A stretch of DNA of 55,023 nt from Candidatus Woesearchaeota archaeon (lineage in GTDB: Archaea; Nanobdellota; Nanobdellia; SCGC-AAA011-G17; GW2011-AR20), in contig JAGVZQ010000004.1 in NCBI GenBank assembly GCA_018302465.1, positions 1 through 55,023 of the forward strand, in the 5' to 3' direction. Position 1 is the first letter of the stretch; each line of letters begins with the position of its first letter. Positions 23,032 to 30,750 of the stretch are shown piece by piece. The translations under genes and the position numbers were made by a program. Under the pieces are notes generated by a model, which was given only the letters and a program-made list of their open reading frames with translations, was not told the DNA's origin and did no database searches.

Positions 23032-24370
23032 TTCACAATTTTCTTTATTAACTTGAATAAAGGCTTTAAACTATTTAAATTAATATCATATCCTGCATAA
23101 ACTACTGGTTTATTTGGATTTAGTAATCTCTTTATATCTGAAGGTGTTCCCTGTATGACTAAATCTGCTTTAGCTCTATTGATAGTTTTCCTGAGATCCT
23201 CTAACTGTTTTTTTCCATAGCCTTCAGCTGGTAAAACTTTGCCAAGATGAGGATATTGTTTATAAACCTTTTTTAATGAACCTACAGCATACTTCTGAGC
23301 ATCCACAACTCTTTTAGCCCCATATATTTTCGCTGCAACAGTTGCAGTTCCATAAGTCATACCCCCATGAGTTAATGTAGGTCCATCTTCAACCACTAAC
23401 ACGGACTTTCCTCTGATAAATTCTCCACCATCAGATACAATTTCAGATTTTATTACCATAACTTTTGCTTTTGGATTTAATTTCTTAGCATTACTTTTTA
23501 TTTCATTAATTTCTTTTGGACCAACACCCCACATTTTAACAATCAATATCACATCTGCCATTCTAAAATTAGCCTCTCCTGGATGATATTTAGTCTCATG
23601 CCCCACTCTTCTAGGATCAACAACAACTGTATGCAAGTCTGGTTTTATAAACGAAAAATCATTATTCCCCCCATCCCAAATTATAACATCAAATTCTTTC
23701 TCAGCTTCCTTAACAATCTGCACATAATCCACACCAGCAAAGACAGCGATTCCCATTCTAAGATGAGGCTCATATTCTTCTCTCTCTTCAACAGTACATT
23801 TATTTTTTTCTAAATCTTCATATTGATAGAATTTCTGAACAGCCTCTTTTTTTAGGTCTCCATAAGGCATAGGATGTCTAATAGCAACAACTTTATATCC
23901 CTGATCTCTTAAGAATAAAGCAATTCTTCTACTCACTTTGCTTTTTCCAGAACCAGTTCTGACAGCACAAACACTAATAACTGGAATTTTTGATTTAATG
24001 TATGTATCCTTTGTTCCTAATAAACTAAATGAAGCTCCATTCGCAATAACTAAAGAAGCCCTATGCATTACATATTCATGGGAAACATCACTATAGGAAA
24101 AACAAACTTCATCCACATCATATTTTTTAATTAATTTTGGTAATTGTTCTTCAGGGTAGATTGGAATTCCTTTTTTATATAATCTTCCAGCCAGAGACTT
24201 AGGAAATATTCTAGTATCTATGCCTGGAATCTGTTCTGCAGTAAAGCAAACTACTTTGTATGCTGGGTTGTCCTTGAAATGGACAATAAAATTTTGGAAC
24301 TCGCGGAACTTTAAGCTCTATCGCGACCCCCAGCACCTAATACCACTATTCTTCTTGGGTTTTTACTCAC
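23028..24370 (-). CDS. CpgS-like (cyclic 2,3-diphosphoglycerate synthetase family) ATP/GTP-binding protein, split by a 20-nt intron
   Basis: Exon 1 (24370-24320, GTG start) encodes MSKNPRRIVVLGAGGRD. Exon 2 (24299-23028) continues FQNFIVHFKDNPAYKVV and runs 423 codons. The join gives a 440-residue protein, full length for the family, with GGRDFxNF restored and the P-loop VCAVRTGSGKSKVSR (about 130) and WDGGNNDFSFIKPD further on. Unspliced, the frame hits TAA inside the insertion. A GTG at 24116 would drop the first domain. It lies between OTC and carbamate kinase genes, which suggests carbamoyl-phosphate metabolism rather than osmolyte synthesis. Confidence 0.85.
24300..24319 (-). other. Predicted 20-nt protein-coding BHB intron
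   Basis: On the minus strand, reading CGCG-AU|A-GAGCU-UAA-AGUUC-CGCG-AG|U: a 4-bp central helix (CGCG/CGCG), two 3-nt bulges each cut after base 2, and a 5-bp inner hairpin with a UAA loop. Removing exactly these 20 nt joins GGT CGC GAT to TTC CAA and restores the conserved protein. The strict geometry and the frame repair are independent of each other and agree to the base. Confidence 0.8.
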
Positions 24371-24372
24371 AA

Positions 24373-25320
24373 CTAGTTCACCTCTTTTAATATACCTAAC
24401 AAAGTTTTACCTTTATGAGTTAGGTAATAACACTTATGTAAACGAGTACTATTATTTATATATTTGTATTCAGCGTTTACTAAACCCAAATCAATATCTT
24501 TATTTAATGCGTCTCTAACAGACCAGTGAGAGTTTCCCGAAAGTTTTGCTATTTTAAAAGAGTCCAATAACTCATTTTCAATTTTATTCCAGTATTTTAT
24601 TCTTGCTCTAGTGTATTGTTTATTTTTATATCCCAATATCAGTTTAGTCCATTGCCTATCTAAATCTATAAAAATTTTATCAAGTATAATATTAGAAATA
24701 ATATTGACATGACAATAACTAATTTCATAACATCCTTTAGTCATTCTAACATTTGGTTTTTTCTTATAAAGTAAATCACAAATTTTGATTAAGTAATTGA
24801 AATATTCTTTGTTTTTAACAGTTATCACCACGCCATGAATTTGTTTGTCTCTCAAGATTACGCCACCATCTCCTATAGAGTAACCGCTCAGAAAATAAGT
24901 ACTTAGGCAAGAGTTAGACATAATTTGTTGCATAGACTTCTTAAAGTAATCACTCATAAATCTAGAAAGAACTCTGCTATTAATCCTAAAGTCAAGATTT
25001 TCTTTCGTTGCTAGTTTGGAGTAAGATAATTCAAATTGAACATTTGGAATTTCCTTATTGAGATTCTGTATAATATTAATATCTTTTTTACTAGTTTTTA
25101 CATAACACCTCCAATCTTCAACAGGTATATCAAAGTTGTTACTAAATATCTTTAACATCTTTTTTACTAGAACTATTTCGGCATTGGCAAACCCAATTCC
25201 ATCTCTAGTCTTAGAGCCTTCTGCAAAATAGAATCCAATTAACCAAGAAATGTCTTGATTTAATTTTATTTTTTTATTTAATAGATAGAGGTATTTTCTT
25301 TTCAAATTAACATCAAACAA
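24373..25320 (-). CDS. LAGLIDADG homing endonuclease
   Basis: This 315-residue protein has two LAGLIDADG-type helices, WLIGFYFAEG (26-35) and FLSGYSIGDG (143-152), so it is a pseudo-dimeric, single-chain enzyme. The acidic ends E34 and D151 are in place. A C-terminal winged-helix-like segment follows (FKIAKLSGNSHWSVRDALNK, YYLTHKGKTLLGILKEV). The only usable start is TTG at 25318-25320, about 20 nt after TATA-like TTTATAAA. Its stop is 2 nt before the cpgS GTG. Such enzymes spread archaeal introns; this one is outside the intron, which is unusual. Confidence 0.85.
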   Translation of the reverse strand: MFDVNLKRKYLYLLNKKIKLNQDISWLIGFYFAEGSKTRDGIGFANAEIVLVKKMLKIFSNNFDIPVEDWRCYVKTSKKDINIIQNLNKEIPNVQFELSYSKLATKENLDFRINSRVLSRFMSDYFKKSMQQIMSNSCLSTYFLSGYSIGDGGVILRDKQIHGVVITVKNKEYFNYLIKICDLLYKKKPNVRMTKGCYEISYCHVNIISNIILDKIFIDLDRQWTKLILGYKNKQYTRARIKYWNKIENELLDSFKIAKLSGNSHWSVRDALNKDIDLGLVNAEYKYINNSTRLHKCYYLTHKGKTLLGILKEVN

Positions 25321-25401
25321 AAAAGCAGATTGGCATTTATAAACTTCGTGCGCAAGGTTGTCCGATGGACTAGTGAGTTGAATATATATTTTGAAATAGT
25401 T

Positions 25402-25638
25402 CTATTTTAGTTTAATTAAAGCTTTTCCCAAGGTACTACAATCAACTCCAAAACAGCTAACACTTACATCCTTTCTTTTATATTTTCCAGCAACCACAGA
25501 AAATCCCAAAAATTGATCAGTTTTCTGCATTTCCTTGAACAATTCATATGTCTGGTTAGGAACAATATGAACAAAATAACTATTCATTCTATTACTTTCC
25601 ACTATAATAAAATAATCCCCTTTTTCAATCGTTTTCAC
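25402..25638 (-). CDS. Small beta-rich protein, unknown, start uncertain
   Basis: From a GTG at 25636-25638 this gives 78 residues (GDYFIIVESNRMNSYFVHIV, FSVVAGKYKRKDVSVSCFGV). The frame stays open upstream for about 33 more codons (KFEKIFSDTVNKLKKNK and so on) to 25740, with a strong GGAGGT at 25744-25749, but no ATG, GTG or TTG lies there. Either the true start is non-standard or one base is wrong near 25735. It sits between the carbamate kinase and endonuclease genes on the same strand. No family recognised. Confidence 0.55.
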   Translation of the reverse strand: MKTIEKGDYFIIVESNRMNSYFVHIVPNQTYELFKEMQKTDQFLGFSVVAGKYKRKDVSVSCFGVDCSTLGKALIKLK

Positions 25639-25792
25639 ACCTAGAGAAAATTTATTTTTCTTAAGTTTATTAACAGTATCAGAGAAAATTTTCTCAAATT
25701 TTTCTTTGTTTCCTATACTTAAATTTAATAGTTTATCCGGGAGACCTCCTTATTAAAAAAGATTTTCAACAGAGCCAGTTTATCCCAATTAT

Positions 25793-26707
25793 TCATCTTG
25801 TTATCAAAGTTCCTGCTTTCCCTTTCAAAGCTCTCTCAGCACTTTCAGTATCAGTAATAATAACTTTTTTCCCTTTCTTTAAAAAATCAATAGCAGCTTC
25901 AATTTTTGGCCCCATGCTTCCTGTAGGAAAATATCCTTCTTCTAAATACTTCTTAGCTTCATTTACATTTATTTTTTTAAGTTTAATCTCATTTTTCATC
26001 CCATAATTTAAACAAACATTCTTTACGCCAGTCAGAATCAATAATATATCCGCGTTTATAGCCTTCCCTAAACAAGCAGAAGCCCAGTCTTTATCAATTA
26101 CACCCTCTACACCCATAATTTTTCCAAATTTTTTAATAACAGGAATACCTCCCCCGCCTCCGCAGATAACAACATTGCCTTTTTCAATTAAGGTTTTTAT
26201 AGTTTTAAACTCTAAAATTTTAATAGGCCTTGGAGAAGGAACAATTCTTCTATACCCCCTATTTGAATCTTTTTTCATTCTATGCTTATTTCTTAGTTTC
26301 ATGTATTGTGATTTATTATAAAATGGACCGATAAACTTAGTCGGATTTCTAAAAGCTGAATCATTTTTATTTACCAAAACCTGAGTCAAAATAGTTACTA
26401 CATCTTTCTTTGTATTTCTCAACTCATTAACTATTTGCTCTTCTAAAGGGTAACCTATCAAACCTTGTGACTCGGCCCCCAAAATATCTAATGGCATTGG
26501 AGGAACCTTTTTTCTGGAGATTTCATTCTGTAGAAGGAGATTGCCAATTTCATAACCATTTCCGTGAGTAATAACGACATTATTCTTTTTAATAATAGGG
26601 GCTATATTTTTAGACATCAATTTTATATTCTTAATCAATGTATGATGTGTCTCTTTTTCTCCCTTCTTTATAATTGCATTCCCGCCTAATGCTATAACAA
26701 TTTTCAT
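25793..26707 (-). CDS. arcC: Carbamate kinase
   Basis: This 304-residue amino-acid-kinase-fold enzyme converts carbamoyl phosphate and ADP to ATP and carbamate. Motifs: IVIALGGNAIIKKG (about 3-16), VVITHGNGYEIGNLLLQ (about 44-60), the AFRNPTKFIGPFY loop typical of carbamate kinase, VVICGGGGGIPV, GVIDKDWASACLG and FPTGSMGPKIEAAIDFL. With OTC it would harvest ATP from citrulline. A 25-codon upstream reading frame overlaps its ATG. Confidence 0.94.
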   Translation of the reverse strand: MKIVIALGGNAIIKKGEKETHHTLIKNIKLMSKNIAPIIKKNNVVITHGNGYEIGNLLLQNEISRKKVPPMPLDILGAESQGLIGYPLEEQIVNELRNTKKDVVTILTQVLVNKNDSAFRNPTKFIGPFYNKSQYMKLRNKHRMKKDSNRGYRRIVPSPRPIKILEFKTIKTLIEKGNVVICGGGGGIPVIKKFGKIMGVEGVIDKDWASACLGKAINADILLILTGVKNVCLNYGMKNEIKLKKINVNEAKKYLEEGYFPTGSMGPKIEAAIDFLKKGKKVIITDTESAERALKGKAGTLITR

Positions 26708-26781
26708 TTTCTCAAAAATTTCTCCAGTCTATTCATTCCTTCCTTTATTTTATTCATCTCTCTCTTAGAAATCTTTATCAT
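26704..26781 (-). CDS. Possible 25-codon leader peptide of carbamate kinase
   Basis: ATG at 26779-26781 opens MIKISKREMNKIKEGMNRLE plus five more residues, with its TGA overlapping the arcC ATG (ATGA). It is short, basic and amphipathic. The exact 4-nt overlap suggests translational coupling, but a frame of this length can occur by chance. Confidence 0.35.
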   Translation of the reverse strand: MIKISKREMNKIKEGMNRLEKFLRK

Positions 26782-26797
26782 TAACCAGATAAGAGTA

Positions 26798-28153
26798 TTA
26801 TTTTCTTATAAGCTTTACTAAAATTTTTCTCACTGCATCAGGATTAGCTGTTTTGTTTGACAACTGCATAACTTTTCCAACAACAAAATTCAAGGACTTT
26901 TCATTCCCATTTTTATAATCTTCCACAGCTTTTTTAGTTTCTTTAATCGCTTCTTTGCACCATTTTTCAATTTGGGAATCATCAGATTTCATAATTAAAT
27001 TATTATCTTCTATATATTTCTTAGGCATAAAATTTTTCTTTGTGATCATATTTATCATAACTTGTTTTGCTGTATTATCTGTAATCTTTTTTTCTTCAAA
27101 TAATTTTAATAGATCAATCATGCTTTCTGCTTTTATCTCAATCTCATTTAAACTCTTCTTGTGATAGTTTAATTGATTCATCAAATCTCTTATAATCCAT
27201 TTAGCTGCAATATCTGGATTAACTTTCTCAGCTACTTTCTCGAATAGTTCAGCTAATTTTTTATTATTAGCAAGAACTTTCGCATCCTTTTCATTCAGTT
27301 TATAATCTGAAGTAAATCTTTCTGATTTTTCTTCTGATAATTCAGGAATAGACTCCTTAATTTGGTTTAACAGTTTATTGCCTATTTCAATTAAAGGTAA
27401 ATCTGTCTCAGTGATATAACCGTAATCGTCTTCAGATTCTTTAGTTCTTTGTAGGAAAGTTATTCCTTTTTCAGAATTCCATCCTCTTGTTTCATTTTTT
27501 CTTGGTATTTCATCCTTTTGTCTTTCTTCTTCATAGACTAAAGCATCTTCTATATCTTTTAGCCCGGTAACATTTTTTATCTCAACCTTCGCACCTGTTG
27601 TAGAAATATTTAGATCAGCTTTTAATCCAAACTCAGACTTCTTGTCATAAACATCTAAATAGCTTAAGTCTGTAATTAACTTCCTCAGGAACTCCCTGGC
27701 TTCCTTAGCATTTTTGAAATCAGGCTCAGTTACTATTTCAACTAACGGAATTCCAGACCTATTATAATCTACTAAACAATAACTTCCTTTATGTATCAAA
27801 GCACCAGGATCTTCCTCTAAGTGGATTCTTCTTATTCTAATACTCATATACTTTCCATTTTCCCCTATAGGGGATTCATATTGTGTAATCTGGAAATTCT
27901 TAGGCAAATCAGGGTAAAAATAGCTTTTTCTTGAAAAAAATGTTTCTTTATTTATCCTACAGCCTAAAGCTAAAGCAATCTTCAATGCTTTTTCAAAAGC
28001 TTCCTTGTTTAGCACTGGTTTACTTCCTGGAAAGCCACAGCATATTTCACATACATTTGAATTAGGCTCATCTGATTGTTTAGTTGAACAGCTACAGAAT
28101 ACTTTAGACTTAGTATTAAGCTGGACATGTACTTCAATTCCAATTTTAGTCAC
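26798..28153 (-). CDS. gatB: Asp/Glu-tRNA(Asn/Gln) amidotransferase subunit B
   Basis: This 451-residue tRNA-binding and kinase subunit of GatCAB activates Glu/Asp on mischarged tRNA. KIGIEVHVQL opens the cradle domain (GTG start at 28151-28153 preferred over an upstream ATG). FCSCST, CEICCGFPGSKPVLN, RKSYFYPDLPKNFQITQYE, LEEDPGALIH and DYNRSGIPLVEIVTEPD are the standard blocks. The helical YqeY-like tail ends it. The start overlaps the small gene before it by 8 nt, within a gatC-gatA-x-gatB run. Confidence 0.94.
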   Translation of the reverse strand: MTKIGIEVHVQLNTKSKVFCSCSTKQSDEPNSNVCEICCGFPGSKPVLNKEAFEKALKIALALGCRINKETFFSRKSYFYPDLPKNFQITQYESPIGENGKYMSIRIRRIHLEEDPGALIHKGSYCLVDYNRSGIPLVEIVTEPDFKNAKEAREFLRKLITDLSYLDVYDKKSEFGLKADLNISTTGAKVEIKNVTGLKDIEDALVYEEERQKDEIPRKNETRGWNSEKGITFLQRTKESEDDYGYITETDLPLIEIGNKLLNQIKESIPELSEEKSERFTSDYKLNEKDAKVLANNKKLAELFEKVAEKVNPDIAAKWIIRDLMNQLNYHKKSLNEIEIKAESMIDLLKLFEEKKITDNTAKQVMINMITKKNFMPKKYIEDNNLIMKSDDSQIEKWCKEAIKETKKAVEDYKNGNEKSLNFVVGKVMQLSNKTANPDAVRKILVKLIRK

Positions 28154-28424
28154 GCGGCATCTTCTCCAAAATATCATCTAATAATTCTCCAGTATTATCC
28201 TGACAGTGTATTGGGATTAAATTTATTTCCATAACGTGCTTATATATATTTGATTGAAATTCATATTCATTTCCGTTTTTTTCCAGGACAATTTGCAAAA
28301 ATACCGGTATATCTTTTTCTGACAATTCCGGAAAAGACTTGATTTTTATTTTGTTCTCACTAAATGAGTCTTTTAACTTCTTTTTCAATACTTCAAAATT
28401 TCTAAACTTAATTGTCTTGTAAGC
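28146..28424 (-). CDS. Small protein encoded between gatA and gatB, unknown
   Basis: This protein of about 92 residues starts at MAYKTIKFRNFEVLKKKLKD. The ATG at 28424 is preferred, though the frame extends 10 codons further into gatA. Strands EKDIPVFLQIVLEK, YEFQSNIYKHVMEINLIPIH and an acidic end (GELLDDILEKMPRD) suggest a compact alpha/beta fold. It overlaps gatA by 17 nt and gatB by 8 nt, so it is made together with the amidotransferase. No family was recognised. Confidence 0.55.
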   Translation of the reverse strand, partial: AYKTIKFRNFEVLKKKLKDSFSENKIKIKSFPELSEKDIPVFLQIVLEKNGNEYEFQSNIYKHVMEINLIPIHCQDNTGELLDDILEKMPRD

Positions 28425-29775
28425 CATTTCCGATATTGAACAGTTTTTTTTCATTCAAATAATCTCCCATGAACATTATCCCCACAGGCATTTTATTGTA
28501 AGTTCCAGCATTCAATGAAATATGTGGAATACCTGCTAAATTTGGTCCAACAGTCATTATATCCATCATATAATGATCCTTTGGTTTTAATTTATTGACT
28601 TCAGAAAATTTAGGTGCAATTATCGGCATCGTCGGAGAAACAAGTAAGTCATATTTCTTAAAAGTTTTTTTATATTCTTCTATAACTAGAGTTCTCACTT
28701 TCATAGCTTTCAAGTAAAATGCATCCCTATACCCAGCCATTCTTGTAAATGTTCCAAGGATTATCCTTCTTTTAATTTCCTTGTTAAAATTTTTTGTTCT
28801 TATATTTGAAAAATATTCATTGAAAGGAAGGTTCACTTTCTCTTCCTGCCCATATCTCATGCCGCAATATTTAGCCAAGTTTGTTGATGCCTCAGCCATT
28901 GCAATAATATAATATGAAGATAAAGAGGATTTTGTTATAGTAGGTAATGATACAATATCATATTTTATTCCTGTTTCATTTAATTTTTTTAAGACTAAGT
29001 CTTTTATTTTAGGATCAACATTTAAAGTTTCTTTGATCAATCCAATCTTTTTAACTTTGTTATCATTCTTTAAATCCTCATTTAATGAAGTTGAATCTTT
29101 TTTATCATTACCTTTAATAACATCTAAAACTAGTTCCAAATCTTCAACATTCTTGGCAATAGGCCCTATCTTATCAAGAGAATTTGCATAATCAATTAAA
29201 CCATACCTTGAAACTAAACCATATGTCGGAGTCATTCCTGTAACCCCGCAAAATGAGCATGGAGCTGCAATACTCCCCCCTGTAGATTCTCCTATTGCAA
29301 CATGAGGAAATTTAGTTAAAGCGGTAAACCCTGCAGCTCCTCCAGAACTACCCCCTGTAACTCTTGTTGTATCTAAGGGGTTTTTAGGAATTTTATAATC
29401 TGTATTTACATTAAAAGAACCAAAACCAAATGTATCTTGGTTTGTTTTTCCTATGATAACAGCACCTTCATTAATAAGTTTTTCAACAACACTAGCATTA
29501 AATGTTGGCTTATACCCTTTTAATATATTAGAACTGCACGTAGTCTCAACTCCTTTGATGCATAAATCATCTTTCAAAGAAACAGGCAGTCCCGCTAATC
29601 TCCCCTTTGGATTTTTATCTGCTCTCTCTGCTAATTCTAATGCCAAACTCTCACTTATAGTATTAAAATAATTGTAATCATTTAATTTTTTAATTTCTTT
29701 TATAACGGCTTTTGTAGTTTCTACTGCTGAAAGTTCTCCAGATTTTATTTTTTCAACATATTCTACAGCTTTCAT
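28408..29775 (-). CDS. gatA: Asp/Glu-tRNA(Asn/Gln) amidotransferase subunit A
   Basis: This 455-residue amidase-signature enzyme releases ammonia from glutamine for the transamidation. The Ser-cisSer-Lys triad is visible: Lys in VSLKDDLCIKG (about 67), cis-Ser in RVTGGSSGGAAGF (about 142) and nucleophile Ser in AIGESTGGSIAAP (about 166). Length is close to the usual 450-490. It overlaps gatC by 4 nt. Together with the bacterial-type AspRS downstream it may form Asn-tRNA by the indirect route. Confidence 0.95.
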   Translation of the reverse strand: MKAVEYVEKIKSGELSAVETTKAVIKEIKKLNDYNYFNTISESLALELAERADKNPKGRLAGLPVSLKDDLCIKGVETTCSSNILKGYKPTFNASVVEKLINEGAVIIGKTNQDTFGFGSFNVNTDYKIPKNPLDTTRVTGGSSGGAAGFTALTKFPHVAIGESTGGSIAAPCSFCGVTGMTPTYGLVSRYGLIDYANSLDKIGPIAKNVEDLELVLDVIKGNDKKDSTSLNEDLKNDNKVKKIGLIKETLNVDPKIKDLVLKKLNETGIKYDIVSLPTITKSSLSSYYIIAMAEASTNLAKYCGMRYGQEEKVNLPFNEYFSNIRTKNFNKEIKRRIILGTFTRMAGYRDAFYLKAMKVRTLVIEEYKKTFKKYDLLVSPTMPIIAPKFSEVNKLKPKDHYMMDIMTVGPNLAGIPHISLNAGTYNKMPVGIMFMGDYLNEKKLFNIGNGLQDN

Positions 29776-30050
29776 ATTGCCTTAGGCCCTCTAAAATATC
29801 TGTCTTCCTTATTTTTAGTATTGCTCAGCATATCTTCATTACACTTCTCAGTTTTATCTTCTCTGAAAACATTCTTAGCTTTTAATGGTTGAAAAGAAGG
29901 TTCAACTTTATCAGTTTTAACTTTATCAAGCTCTGAAAATATCTCAAGAATTTCATTTAATTGAGGCAGTAATTCATCCTCTTCTTTTTTAGATAATCTC
30001 AATCTTGCATTAGAAGCAACACCCTGAAGGATGTTTCTGTCAATTTTCAT
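29772..30050 (-). CDS. gatC: Asp/Glu-tRNA(Asn/Gln) amidotransferase subunit C
   Basis: This 92-residue linker subunit bridges GatA and GatB. The N-terminal helices (LQGVASNARLRLSKKEEDEL, INEILEIFSELDKVKTDKVE-like pattern) and the C-terminal VEPSFQPLKAKNVFREDK and EDRYFRGPKAI match GatC. It is the first gene of the gatCA-x-B run and is coupled to gatA by ATGA. Confidence 0.9.
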   Translation of the reverse strand: MKIDRNILQGVASNARLRLSKKEEDELLPQLNEILEIFSELDKVKTDKVEPSFQPLKAKNVFREDKTEKCNEDMLSNTKNKEDRYFRGPKAI

Positions 30051-30083
30051 AAATAAAGGTACGCAGAAAGAATTTTTAAAGGT

Positions 30084-30746
30084 TTAGGCTGTCCTGTACA
30101 ACCTTCTTATTTCTTCCATTATATCATGGGTCACTTTTTTAGTGATCTTTCTGTTTTCATCCTGTCCCTTATACTTATTGAAATACATTAGTTCGCCTAT
30201 GTTAATCTTAACTCTCTGCATTTTCTTAAAAAACCTCTTTCCTTTAGGCATTATACCGAATGAGTTGGTTATGGCAACAGGGAGAACAGGATACCCAGAT
30301 TTTATAGCAATTCTCGCAGCACCTGTATGTTCTCTTATTATTTTCCTCCCATCATCTATTGTTCCTTCTGGAAATATCGCAACTAACCTTCCTTCTTCCA
30401 GGAATTTAACAGAATTGTTAACAACAAGACTGCTTTTCCCATAAATAACACAAATCTGATCAAGATACTTCATTACAAATCTTGACCTTGTGGGAGACCT
30501 AAACAAACCCTCATGTGCTAAAAAATGAAGGCTTCTGTGGGTTAAAGAGCATAAAAAAAGCGGATCTGTATTATCTTCATGATTGCTGGCAAGAATAAAA
30601 GCGCCTTTCTTTGGGAAGTTTTCTTTGTTCTTTATCTCCGGATTATAAATAATTCTTAATATAAAAAAATTTATAGACCAGAGTAAGTTATATACTACAA
30701 ATCTGATTGGAATATTTAAGACATGTAAAATCCTTTTCAAGAACAT
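30084..30746 (-). CDS. PlsC-type 1-acylglycerol-3-phosphate acyltransferase-like protein
   Basis: This 220-residue protein has a hydrophobic N-terminus (FVVYNLLWSINFFILRII) and the acyltransferase motifs ILASNHEDNTDPLF (H56-x4-D61), VAIFPEGTIDDGRK (125-138) and YPVLPVAITNS. This is the LPLAT/PlsC fold, which esterifies fatty acyl groups to glycerol phosphates. Archaeal membranes are normally isoprenoid ethers, so the substrate is puzzling; scavenged or host lipids are one idea. It follows aspS by 4 nt on the same strand. Confidence 0.85.
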   Translation of the reverse strand: MFLKRILHVLNIPIRFVVYNLLWSINFFILRIIYNPEIKNKENFPKKGAFILASNHEDNTDPLFLCSLTHRSLHFLAHEGLFRSPTRSRFVMKYLDQICVIYGKSSLVVNNSVKFLEEGRLVAIFPEGTIDDGRKIIREHTGAARIAIKSGYPVLPVAITNSFGIMPKGKRFFKKMQRVKINIGELMYFNKYKGQDENRKITKKVTHDIMEEIRRLYRTA

Positions 30747-30750
30747 TTTC

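Noticed and set aside
25344-25372. Apparent similarity of the sequence just upstream of the LAGLIDADG gene (SPSDNLAHEVYKC) to the cpgS exon (FKDNPAYKVVC)
   Set aside because: Only a few scattered residues and an 8-nt match agree; too short to claim that the endonuclease sits inside a second cpgS copy.
22150-26707. Complete arginine deiminase pathway
   Set aside because: OTC and carbamate kinase are present but no arginine deiminase gene or arginine/ornithine antiporter is in the window.
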